Part shown: positions 33,633 to 40,801 of the stretch, piece after piece | Layout: every line of letters begins with the position of its first letter | Numbering within the stretch: position 1 is the stretch's first letter | Assembly (NCBI GenBank): GCA_021776415.1 | Contig: JAJFFY010000057.1 | Coordinates: forward strand, 1-64,000 | Length of the DNA stretch: 64,000 nt | From: Hyphococcus sp. | GTDB taxonomy: Bacteria > Pseudomonadota > Alphaproteobacteria > Caulobacterales > Parvularculaceae | Direction of reading: 5' to 3' | The notes under the pieces: model-generated | Told to the model about the DNA's origin: nothing | The model's database searches: none | What the model saw: only the letters and a program-made list of their open reading frames with translations | Position numbers and translations under genes: made by a program

Positions 33633-34829
33633 ATGAGACAAGCCGTTATCGTTTCGACCGCCCGCACGCCGATTGGCAAAGCCTATCGCGGCGCTTTTAA
33701 TGCAACCACCGCGCCAGCGCTCGGCGCTCATGCGATCAAACATGCCGCAGAACGCGCCAAGGTTGATTTTGCAGAGATCGAAGACGTGGTCATGGGCTGC
33801 GCCTTACAGCAGGGCACCGCATTTCAAAATGTCGCGCGCCAGGCCGCTTTGCGCGCCGGGTTTCCGGTCAGCGTGCCGGGCATGTCGGTCGACCGTCAGT
33901 GTGCGTCAGGGATGATGGCGATTGCGACGGCGGCAAAGCAGGTGGTGAGTGACAATATGGATGTCGTCATCGGCGCCGGCGTTGAATCGATTTCCACCAA
34001 CCAGACCAGCGACATGTTTGTGCGGCCCGATCCGTGGCTTTTGGAAAATCTGCCGGCGACCTATATGCAGATGATTGAAACGGCGGAAATAGTCGCCGAC
34101 CGCTACAATATCTCGCGCGCTGCCCAGGACGAATATTCTTTGCAGTCGCAACAGCGCACCCATGCGGCGCAACAGGCGGGCAAGTTCGACAATGAAATTG
34201 TCGCCATGCCCTCGGTGATGAAATTTAAAAACAAGGAGACCGGCGAGGTCTCCGATGTGAAAACCACGCTCGAAAAAGACGAGGGCAACCGCCCGGAGAC
34301 CACGCTAGAAGGCCTTTCCGGCTTGAGGCTGGTGTTCCCCGGCGGGCAGGTGGTCAAGGAAGGCAAAAACATCACCGCCGGCAACGCCTCGCAACTTTCC
34401 GACGGCGCGAGCGCCACGGTGGTGATGGAAGCCAAACAAGCCGAACGGCGCGGCCTTTCCCCGCTCGGGATTTATCGCGGCATGGCGGTTGCGGGCACCA
34501 ACCCGGACGAGATGGGCATCGGTCCGGTATTCGCCGTACCGAAGCTGCTTGAGAAAAACGGCCTGAAAATGGACGACATCGGCCTGTGGGAATTGAACGA
34601 AGCCTTTGCGGTGCAGGTGATCTATAGCCGCGACAAGCTCGACATTCCCGATGAGATTTTAAACGTCAATGGCGGCGCGATTTCCATCGGCCACCCTTAC
34701 GGCATGTCGGGCGCGCGCATGGTCGGCCACGCGCTGATCGAGGGCAAACGCCGCGGCGTAAAATATGTCGTCTGCACCATGTGCATCGGCGGCGGCATGG
34801 GCGCGGCGGGATTATTCGAAGTGGCGTAA
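33633..34829 (+). CDS. acetyl-CoA acyltransferase (thiolase)
   Basis: A 398-residue thiolase that cleaves 3-ketoacyl-CoA with CoA, ending the beta-oxidation cycle encoded by this operon. The catalytic Cys is in [12 protein letters not shown] (about 91). The closing loop [20 protein letters not shown] carries the active-site His, and the C-terminal Cys is in [12 protein letters not shown]. The start ATG follows the stop of the lipoprotein gene directly, which suggests translational coupling. A 32-base stretch near its 3' end (34763-34794) is found again at 35705-35736. Degradative (acyl) rather than biosynthetic (acetoacetyl) use is inferred from the operon. Confidence 0.93.
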   Translation: MRQAVIVSTARTPIGKAYRGAFNATTAPALGAHAIKHAAERAKVDFAEIEDVVMGCALQQGTAFQNVARQAALRAGFPVSVPGMSVDRQCASGMMAIATAAKQVVSDNMDVVIGAGVESISTNQTSDMFVRPDPWLLENLPATYMQMIETAEIVADRYNISRAAQDEYSLQSQQRTHAAQQAGKFDNEIVAMPSVMKFKNKETGEVSDVKTTLEKDEGNRPETTLEGLSGLRLVFPGGQVVKEGKNITAGNASQLSDGASATVVMEAKQAERRGLSPLGIYRGMAVAGTNPDEMGIGPVFAVPKLLEKNGLKMDDIGLWELNEAFAVQVIYSRDKLDIPDEILNVNGGAISIGHPYGMSGARMVGHALIEGKRRGVKYVVCTMCIGGGMGAAGLFEVA

Positions 34830-34841
34830 GCGGTTGCGCCC

Positions 34842-35546
34842 TTAGTTGCTCCAGCATTCGCAAAGGTAATCTGCGGCGCATACGGCAGTCGTCGGGGTCG
34901 GAAAATTGCCAACGGGCCTACCGACATCGCAACTCCATCCAACATATGCCTCCGGTGTGTAGAGGCGATGTTTTTCACATTTTGTGCGCGGCCGCCCGGC
35001 GCATTCGCGACGGCACTCAGCTTCCGCTGCTTTCGCGTCAACGACTTTATCGCAGAGCTGGCTGATCAATTTCCCCGGATAAGGTCTGCATGACTGAATG
35101 GCGCGCAACTCATAGCGATGCAGAAAGAAAATTCCACAATCATCTTTGCGGGGAAATAAAACTGAATTCAGCGCGTCAAACCCTTGTGCAAACGGAATGC
35201 TCCCAAGGTCGCCATCCTTATTCGGAATATTGCCTTTGCCCGCGCGCTTGCCGTCGCCGCGATAATGTTTGGCCCACCAACCGGGATCGTCCTTATCCGG
35301 CGGGCCGGGCGGCCAAGGCCCTTTCCAGCCCACAGGTTTCGGCGGCGGCCATTTGATGCTTGACCCCTCCGGCCACCAGTCTGGCTTGGCGACTTTTCGT
35401 TCCTCTGGTTCTTTCGGCTTTTCGACCGGTTTTTCTTCTTCGATTTTTCGTTCTTTGCCCCCGCCGTCCGGTACGCCCTGACAGGCGGCAAGACATAAAC
35501 ACGCGCTGAATGTCGTTATCAGCCCCGTTACGCGACGGATGGTCAT
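34842..35546 (-). CDS. Cys-rich, Pro/Trp-rich lipoprotein of unknown function
   Basis: A 234-residue lipoprotein (signal ending SACLCLAAC; the lipobox Cys is at about residue 22, with further Cys nearby). The mature N-terminus is a charged K/E/P-rich stalk (about 30-55), followed by a Pro/Trp-rich section (WPPPKPVGWKGPWPPGPP). The C-terminal half (from about 130) holds about thirteen Cys in motifs such as AECRRECAGRPRTKCEKH and VCAADYLCECW, pointing to a disulfide-rich domain. I do not recognise the family. It is convergent with the thiolase gene and has an own ribosome-binding site (GGGAGG). It is divergent from the exported Hcp gene and might be functionally linked; this is inference only. 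Confidence 0.7.
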   Translation of the reverse strand: MTIRRVTGLITTFSACLCLAACQGVPDGGGKERKIEEEKPVEKPKEPEERKVAKPDWWPEGSSIKWPPPKPVGWKGPWPPGPPDKDDPGWWAKHYRGDGKRAGKGNIPNKDGDLGSIPFAQGFDALNSVLFPRKDDCGIFFLHRYELRAIQSCRPYPGKLISQLCDKVVDAKAAEAECRRECAGRPRTKCEKHRLYTPEAYVGWSCDVGRPVGNFPTPTTAVCAADYLCECWSN

Positions 35547-35704
35547 CGGCGCCTCCCATGTCACGGTTGCGATGGCCAATATAGCCGAGGCCGATACAAA
35601 GAGCCAGACGGCTTGATTGGTCCGATAGATATCCGGGGAGGCGTTAAATGCACAGCCGATATGTTACGTATTGATCAATGGCGTGTGCGCCAATAGTAAT
35701 GCCG

Positions 35705-35736
35705 ATATGTCGTCTGCACCATGTGCATCGGCGGCG
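35705..35736 (+). repeat. 32-base exact copy of part of the thiolase gene
   Basis: These 32 bases equal 34763-34794 in the thiolase gene (coding for the [10 protein letters not shown] stretch near its end). The flanking bases differ on both sides. A remnant resembling the next thiolase codons (GLGTVGLFEAV in frame) is at 36439-36474, after the Hcp gene. The two pieces together look like a thiolase 3' end interrupted by about 700 bases. Confidence 0.75.
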
Positions 35737-35752
35737 CCCTTCGTCTTAAGAG

Positions 35753-35780
35753 CAGTTGAAATCGCTTGCGATTTCAGCTG
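35753..35780. repeat. 12-base-pair hairpin in the Hcp leader
   Basis: CAGTTGAAATCG and CGATTTCAGCTG pair through 12 positions (one G-U) around the loop CTTG. The structure is 84 bases before the hcp ATG and directly after the thiolase-like copy. No T run follows. It may be a regulatory hairpin or a recombination end. Confidence 0.55.
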
Positions 35781-35863
35781 GGTGTGGCGGAACTCTCGCC
35801 CATCCATAGCCGCCTGCGCGCAGAAGTGATAGTTTAGCTCTTCAGAAAAGAGGGAGAGAAGCT

Positions 35864-36436
35864 ATGGGACGGATTTTCTTATCGATTATTGCAGCGGCGT
35901 GTTTTGTTTTCTCTACGTCCGCGCAAGCGGCTTTAAATTCCTATCTAAGCCTTACCGGCGAGACGCAAGGTGAAATCAAAGGCGGCGTTACGCAGGCCGG
36001 TCGAGAAGATTCAATTGAAATCTATGGCTGGTCCCATGAGATTGTTTCGCCGCGCGACGCAGCCTCAGGCATGCCGACCGGCAAGCGCCAGCACAAACCG
36101 CTTACACTTACGATGCCTATCGATAAGAGCACGCCGCTACTGCTCAATGCGCTTACAAATAATGAAAATATCACCGAGTTCCGGCTGGAAATGTGGCGGC
36201 CAAGCCGGTCTGGCAAAGAGTTTCAATATTACACCATTGAACTCGTCAATGCGTCCGTCGCATCGTTCAAGGTAGAATCTGGCGCTGATAAGCGCAGCCC
36301 ACATACAGCAACGATCAGCCTCACCTACCAAAAAATCATCGAGATATGGGAAGATGGCGGGATCACCGCTAAAGATGATTGGGAAACGCCCAACTTGGTG
36401 CGCGGCGCAGTGCAACAATTGCGGCGCAAAAATTAA
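35864..36436 (+). CDS. Hcp-family protein with a Sec signal peptide (orphan)
   Basis: A 190-residue protein. Residues about 1-22 form a classic signal peptide (MGRIFLSIIAAACFVFSTSAQA). The mature part is an Hcp/DUF796 domain: YLSLTGETQGEIKGGVTQAG, SIEIYGWSHEIVSPRDAASG, KRQHKPLTLTMPIDKSTPLL and LVNASVASFKV with the YQKIIEIWEDGGI end. Type VI tube Hcp is cytoplasmic and has no signal peptide. None of the other T6SS genes (TssB, TssC, TssM, ClpV, VgrG) occurs in the window. An exported Hcp fold may thus have a different role. A purine-rich ribosome-binding site (GAGGGAGAGAAG) precedes the ATG. It lies between thiolase-like fragments. Confidence 0.85.
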   Translation: MGRIFLSIIAAACFVFSTSAQAALNSYLSLTGETQGEIKGGVTQAGREDSIEIYGWSHEIVSPRDAASGMPTGKRQHKPLTLTMPIDKSTPLLLNALTNNENITEFRLEMWRPSRSGKEFQYYTIELVNASVASFKVESGADKRSPHTATISLTYQKIIEIWEDGGITAKDDWETPNLVRGAVQQLRRKN

Positions 36437-36438
36437 CC

Positions 36439-36474
36439 GGTTTGGGCACGGTCGGATTGTTCGAAGCCGTGAAG
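36439..36474 (+). pseudogene. remnant resembling a thiolase 3' end
   Basis: In frame the bases read GLGTVGLFEAVK, similar to the [11 protein letters not shown] that ends the intact thiolase (about 25 of 36 bases equal to 34789-34824). The frame runs on for roughly 20 codons but there is no gene start. It begins directly after the hcp stop codon. Together with the 32-base copy at 35705 it suggests that the Hcp segment lies within an older thiolase-like gene end. Confidence 0.4.
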
Positions 36475-36554
36475 GATGACGTTTTGAGCGGCGTCCGACC
36501 ATGTCGGCACAATATGCTTGAGTCAGCATCAAAGCGCGCGCTATGACCTAGGAC

Positions 36555-36794
36555 ATGACAGATAAGCTTCCAGACCGATTAAGCGTTAATCCGAAGAGCC
36601 CTCATTATGATGAGGCGCTGCTTGAGCATGGTATCGGCGTGCGCTTTAAGGGCGAGGAGAAAACCAACGTTGAAGAATATTGCATATCGGAAGGTTGGAT
36701 TCGCGTGCCCGCCGGCAAGGCGGTGGACCGCAAGGGCAACCCGATGACCATTCTCCTCAAAGGCCCGGTTGAGGTCTGGATTAAGGAGCAGTGA
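36555..36794 (+). CDS. DUF3297 family protein
   Basis: A 79-residue soluble protein with the DUF3297 pattern: LPDRLSVNPKSPHYDEALLE, GIGVRFKG, VEEYCISEGWIRVPAGKAVDRKGNPM and a C-terminal strand VEVWIKEQ. Function is unknown; the family is common in proteobacteria. It has no signal peptide. The alkyltransferase-like gene starts 40 bases after it in the same direction and may be co-transcribed. Confidence 0.88.
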   Translation: MTDKLPDRLSVNPKSPHYDEALLEHGIGVRFKGEEKTNVEEYCISEGWIRVPAGKAVDRKGNPMTILLKGPVEVWIKEQ

Positions 36795-36834
36795 TCTTGC
36801 GGGCGCCGCGTTCAGAATAAAGGCCGGCTGCCTC

Positions 36835-37206
36835 GTGACCTACGATTACAACATTATCTATGCGCTCATCAAAGAAGTGCCCAAGCGCGAGGTCGCGAGC
36901 TACGGCATGATCGCGAGCCTCCTGCCGGGCGTGACCGCGCGGATGGTCGGGCGGGCGCTTTCGCATCTTCCTGGCGATTCGAAAACGCCGTGGCATCGGA
37001 TTGTTAATGCGGCGGGCGCGATCGCATCGCGTGCTTCGGCTGGCGAGCATCGGCGGCGGCTCTTGGCGGAGGGTGTTGCGTTTCGCAAAACTGGCAATGT
37101 CGATATCGCTGCCCATATCTGGTGCGGGCCGTCGCCGGTGTGGATCGCAAAAACCGGCGCCGACCCGGTCGAGGTGATGGAAATTATCGCCAGCTGGCGA
37201 CGTTAA
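36835..37206 (+). CDS. alkyltransferase-like protein (ATL, MGMT family)
   Basis: A 123-residue single-domain protein of the methylguanine methyltransferase C-terminal family. The helix-turn-helix (EVASYGMIASLLPGVTARMVGRAL) and the catalytic-site region KTPWHRIVN are seen. The acceptor Cys of PCHR is replaced by Trp 53, which is the hallmark of alkyltransferase-like proteins (E. coli YbaZ type). ATLs bind O6-alkylguanine and hand it to nucleotide excision repair instead of repairing it directly. The start is taken as the GTG at 36835 because an upstream in-frame ATG (36769) overlaps DUF3297 and would add a non-conserved extension. Confidence 0.87.
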   Translation: MTYDYNIIYALIKEVPKREVASYGMIASLLPGVTARMVGRALSHLPGDSKTPWHRIVNAAGAIASRASAGEHRRRLLAEGVAFRKTGNVDIAAHIWCGPSPVWIAKTGADPVEVMEIIASWRR

Positions 37207-37367
37207 CGCTGGTAATGGGTGATATTAAAGGCTTTTCCCGGACCCTCTCATGTTTCTAACGAATATGTTATGTCGCCGGTCAAGATTTCGCCCTATAGAT
37301 TGGGGATATTGGCAGCCAATAACGCCATTAAAAATTCGCGCCGTGGCGATATAAGGAGACCTTAACC

Positions 37368-37919
37368 ATGAACACTGCAATTATACCGCGTTTTGCGTTT
37401 GCTTTATTTGCTGCTCTAATTTTTGTGACGGCGCCCGCTGCGGCGGCCTCGAAAGCAAAGATAGATCGGCGTACGGACGAGGCGCTCGCCGAGTTTCGCG
37501 ATACCATTGGCGGCGCCGACGCTGTCCTCGCTAAAGCCGTCGGCGTTCTCGTATTTCCAAAAGTAATCAAAGCCGGCATCGGCATTGGCGGTGAACGCGG
37601 GCAGGGCGCCTTGCGTATCAATGGTAATACGGTTGCCTATTATTCCACACATTCAGCCTCTATCGGGTTTCAACTCGGCGCCCAGGCGCGCCGGCAGATT
37701 ATTATTTTTCTCGACCCGGAAGCGCTGACGAAATTTCGTGCAAGCAGCGGCTGGGAAATCGGCGTTGATGCATCGGTTACGGCCATAACGCTGGACGCTG
37801 GCGGTACTATCGACACCACGCAGCTGAACGAGCCGATCGTCGCCTTTATCTTTGACGGCAAAGGGCTGATGTATAATCTGTCGCTTGAAGGCTCGAAGAT
37901 CAGCCGAATAAAAGAGTAA
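37368..37919 (+). CDS. SYLF/YSC84-domain lipid-binding protein, exported
   Basis: A 183-residue protein with a signal peptide (about 1-27, FAALIFVTAPAAAA). The mature part is a SYLF domain: RTDEALAEFRDTIGGADAVL, GVLVFPKVIKAGIGIGGERGQGAL, YYSTHSASIGFQLGAQARRQIIIFL, SSGWEIGVDASV and FIFDGKGLMYNLSLEGSKIS. SYLF domains bind phosphoinositides in eukaryotes; bacterial members (BPSL1445-like) are secreted lipid-binding proteins of unclear role. A strong ribosome-binding site (AAGGAGAC) is present. It is separated by 160 bases from the alkyltransferase-like gene. Confidence 0.9.
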   Translation: MNTAIIPRFAFALFAALIFVTAPAAAASKAKIDRRTDEALAEFRDTIGGADAVLAKAVGVLVFPKVIKAGIGIGGERGQGALRINGNTVAYYSTHSASIGFQLGAQARRQIIIFLDPEALTKFRASSGWEIGVDASVTAITLDAGGTIDTTQLNEPIVAFIFDGKGLMYNLSLEGSKISRIKE

Positions 37920-37937
37920 TGATCGCTACGCCGGCCG

Positions 37938-38504
37938 CTACTTTATTTTAGAGCGGATGAATCTTAACAGGTTTGCGCCGACAATAGCGACAAGCGTCAC
38001 CAGGCCTATAACAGAAGATGGCCAACCGGAATAAAGCTTGATGGTTGTTGCCGCCTGTTGAAACAGGACGATAGGGTTTGCTTGCGGTAAAATATCCGCC
38101 GCCATGAGGGCTAGCGGCATGTTTTCAAAAAATTCCGTAATAAGATAAATGTAAGGTAAGAGCAGCAAATATTGCAAAGGGCTGGATTGAAGGCGGAAAC
38201 GTTTCAGGCCGAGACCGATCAGGATTGACAGTACCAGCATATTTAAGATGGCATACGGAATGTCGGCAATTTGCCAGAGGATGTAACTTCCAGTGGCGTC
38301 GCCAAGTGCAGAAAAGGCGAGCGCAGGTTGGGCAGCGGGAAAGCCGGCGAGCATTTCCGGAAGCGTGCCGGCTGCCTCAAGGGCCTGCGTCCACGGGCTT
38401 GATGTGAAGAACGCCCAATAATTGAAAATGAATAATGGAACGAACCAGAGTACAAAACGGCTCCATTGAGCCTTTTCGATTCGATCTTGAATGAAATTGT
38501 TCAT
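37938..38504 (-). CDS. four-helix membrane protein, unknown function
   Basis: A 188-residue protein with four hydrophobic segments (about 19-34, 75-98, 105-128, 158-178) separated by short loops with Pro and Asp. The N-terminus is charged (MNNFIQDRIEKAQWSRF). The features (SYILWQIADIPYAILNML, LLLPYIYLITEFFENMPLAL) fit a small polytopic membrane protein family that I cannot name. It precedes the adenine-deaminase gene in the minus direction only loosely (32 bases downstream of it), so they may share a transcript. Confidence 0.65.
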   Translation of the reverse strand: MNNFIQDRIEKAQWSRFVLWFVPLFIFNYWAFFTSSPWTQALEAAGTLPEMLAGFPAAQPALAFSALGDATGSYILWQIADIPYAILNMLVLSILIGLGLKRFRLQSSPLQYLLLLPYIYLITEFFENMPLALMAADILPQANPIVLFQQAATTIKLYSGWPSSVIGLVTLVAIVGANLLRFIRSKIK

Positions 38505-38536
38505 GTGCAGTTTCTCATAAGCGTGATTGTTCTAGC

Positions 38537-39544
38537 CTACTGAACCAAATCAATCGCCGCCAGATGCGCGCGTATTTCTCCTTCGGAGAGAAACGACCCG
38601 CGGAAGCTGTTTTTGGCGAGTGTCTTGATGTCGTCCTTGCTTAAATCAAGCGCGTTGATGACGGCGGCGAAATTGTCGTTCATATAGCCGCCGAAATAGG
38701 ATGGATCGTCAGAATTCACCGTAGCGCGCAGCCCGAGATCGATCATTTTCTTGAGCGGATGAGCGGTCATATCATCGACGATGCAAAGTTTCAGATTCGA
38801 TAAAGGGCAGACCGTCAGCGTCATTTGTTCGCTTGCGAGCCGCGCCACGAGCGCGTCGTCCTCAAGCGAACGATTGCCGTGGTCGAGCCGATCGATATGT
38901 AACAGGTCAAGCGCTTCATAAACATAATCCGGCGGGCCTTCCTCGCCGGCATGGGCGACAAGCTTCAGATCGCGTTCGCGCGCGGCTTTGAATACGCGTT
39001 CAAACTTCGACGGTGGGTGGCCGAGCTCTGAGGAATCAAGACCGACGCCATCAATCCGGTCGAGCCATGGTTCGGCTGCGTGCAACGTATTGAGGGCATC
39101 CTCTTCCGGCAGATGCCGCAGGAAGCACATGATCAGCTTTGAGGTCATGCCGAATTGTTTTTTCGCCAGCGATAGCGCCGTCAAGATTCCGCCAATAGCG
39201 GTGTCAAACGCGACGCCGCGTTCGGTGTGTCCCTGTGGGTCGAAGAAAATCTCCGTATGGCGAACATTGTCAGTGCATACGCGGTTGAGGTAGGCCATTG
39301 TCAGGTCGAAGAAGTCTTCTTCGGTGTTAAGAACGCTCATGCCCTGATAATAAATATCAAGAAAGTCCTGCAGGTTTGAGAAATTATAAGCGGCGCGCAC
39401 TTCTTTCACCGATTTAAACGGGATGTCGGTATTGTTGCGCTGCGCCAGCGTGAACATCAGCTCAGGCTCAAGGCTGCCTTCAATATGAAGATGCAATTCC
39501 GCCTTGGGCAGGCTTGCCGCATAGGCGAGCAGTTGGTCTTTCAA
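38537..39544 (-). CDS. adenosine/adenine deaminase family protein (adenine deaminase-type)
   Basis: A 335-residue amidohydrolase with the TIM-barrel metal site: LPKAELHLHIEGSLEPE (H-x-H), the HAGEEGPP motif (third His and catalytic Glu), DRLDHG, and TVNSDDPSYFGGYM (metal Asp). The deamination of adenosine or adenine to inosine or hypoxanthine is the family's reaction. The HAGEEGPPDYVYEAL and FFDPQGHTERGV stretches resemble the adenine deaminase subgroup (fungal Aah1 and the Pseudomonas type) more than classical adenosine deaminases, so adenine is the more likely substrate; this is a sequence-based inference. Its ATG is 2 bases after the DUF418 stop, so the two are probably co-transcribed. Confidence 0.87.
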   Translation of the reverse strand: MKDQLLAYAASLPKAELHLHIEGSLEPELMFTLAQRNNTDIPFKSVKEVRAAYNFSNLQDFLDIYYQGMSVLNTEEDFFDLTMAYLNRVCTDNVRHTEIFFDPQGHTERGVAFDTAIGGILTALSLAKKQFGMTSKLIMCFLRHLPEEDALNTLHAAEPWLDRIDGVGLDSSELGHPPSKFERVFKAARERDLKLVAHAGEEGPPDYVYEALDLLHIDRLDHGNRSLEDDALVARLASEQMTLTVCPLSNLKLCIVDDMTAHPLKKMIDLGLRATVNSDDPSYFGGYMNDNFAAVINALDLSKDDIKTLAKNSFRGSFLSEGEIRAHLAAIDLVQ

Positions 39545-39545
39545 T

Positions 39546-40754
39546 TTATGTTCTCCGCATGGGTTGCAGCTTCCAATAGGTTAGCGAACGCCACAGCCAT
39601 TCAAAAGGCCCGAAACGAAATTGCGTGAGCCAGACTGGCGACCAGATCAAAGTAGCGACCCAAATGACGACCACGGTCATTGCCTGTTCGGGATAACTCA
39701 CCGTGCCGATATGACCAAGGCCTGGGGGGCCAAAATAAAGCAAGGCGCCGATAATCGAACACATGAGGTAATTGGTGAGCGCCATGCGGCCAGCCGCCGC
39801 AAACGGCGCCCGCACAAGCCTCAGCAATGGGAGTTTTGCGAGCGCCATAATCAGCGCGGAATAACCGAAGGCGTGCGGCAGGCTGCTCCAAAATTGCGCC
39901 GCCTGGGCGCCGGCGAGCCTCAAAGGATCGAAGTCTACCGCAAACATTTGCATGGTTGCGTAGTGCGAGCCGGCATAGCCGATTGCGAGCGCCGCTGCGC
40001 CGAGTACAACATAACGCAGGAACGACCAGCCAAGGGTGAAGAAGCCCATTTTGTAAAGCGCCATGCCAAACATCATCACGCCAATATTGCGCGGCGCGAG
40101 AAATAGTGTCTGGACCATCTGAAACAACAGTGCGGTTGGTGCGGTCTCCGGCAGGCGGGCGAAGAATCCGCCACGATAGGCTTCGATTTCAGCAGCGATT
40201 ACGTCCGGCGGCGGCGAGAACATTTCCGCGAGAAATGCATCACGCTGTTCCGCCGGCATTTGCTCAAGCGCGAAATGTTGTGCGAGCATCATCAAGGAGG
40301 CAAGCGCAACTAAAACAAAACCGACAATGAACAGCCTACGCACATGCCATCGCCGGGCCAGCACGACGACTAGTCCGGCGACCGCATAGGGCGTCAAAAT
40401 ATCGCCGAACCAGATGAGGTAGGCGTGCAGCGAGCCGAGGATCAAAAGCCAGACCATGCGCCGATAGTGAAGGCGAATTTTGGGCGAGGGGCATTCCTCG
40501 CCAACCATCAAGACAATGCCGGCGCCGAACAAAGTGGAGAAGATGGTGATGAATTTGAACTGGAAGAATGTCGAGGCGATCGCCCAGATATCGCGGCCTT
40601 CGCCGACGAAAAATTGTGTATTCAATGACGGGTTGGCGAAGAACGCCACCGGCATCGCCATCGCCTGAATATTAACCGCAAGAATGCCGAGCACAGCAAC
40701 GCCGCGCAATACATCAAGGCTTTCAAATCGGTCCTGTTGCGGTCCTGCCAGCAT
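39546..40754 (-). CDS. DUF418 domain-containing membrane protein
   Basis: A 402-residue inner-membrane protein with about eight to ten helices. It begins RFESLDVLRGVAVLGILAVN, the conserved entry of this YeiB-like family, and ends in the typical C-terminal DUF418 signature around FGPFEWLWRSLTYWK. The NIQAMAMP motif and the MALTNYLMCSI segment are also characteristic. Function is unknown; members are suspected transporters or acyl/phospholipid-modifying proteins. It lies 2 bases upstream of the adenine-deaminase-type gene and is probably co-transcribed with it. Confidence 0.88.
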   Translation of the reverse strand: MLAGPQQDRFESLDVLRGVAVLGILAVNIQAMAMPVAFFANPSLNTQFFVGEGRDIWAIASTFFQFKFITIFSTLFGAGIVLMVGEECPSPKIRLHYRRMVWLLILGSLHAYLIWFGDILTPYAVAGLVVVLARRWHVRRLFIVGFVLVALASLMMLAQHFALEQMPAEQRDAFLAEMFSPPPDVIAAEIEAYRGGFFARLPETAPTALLFQMVQTLFLAPRNIGVMMFGMALYKMGFFTLGWSFLRYVVLGAAALAIGYAGSHYATMQMFAVDFDPLRLAGAQAAQFWSSLPHAFGYSALIMALAKLPLLRLVRAPFAAAGRMALTNYLMCSIIGALLYFGPPGLGHIGTVSYPEQAMTVVVIWVATLIWSPVWLTQFRFGPFEWLWRSLTYWKLQPMRRT

Positions 40755-40801
40755 GGCCCCTCTTCCAATTTATCCGTAAGGGGCCAAACCTACCCAAACG
40801 C

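Noticed and set aside
35864-36436. Start of a type VI secretion locus
   Set aside because: Only an Hcp-like gene is present; no TssB/C, VgrG, ClpV or TssJKLM genes adjoin it, and the product has a signal peptide.
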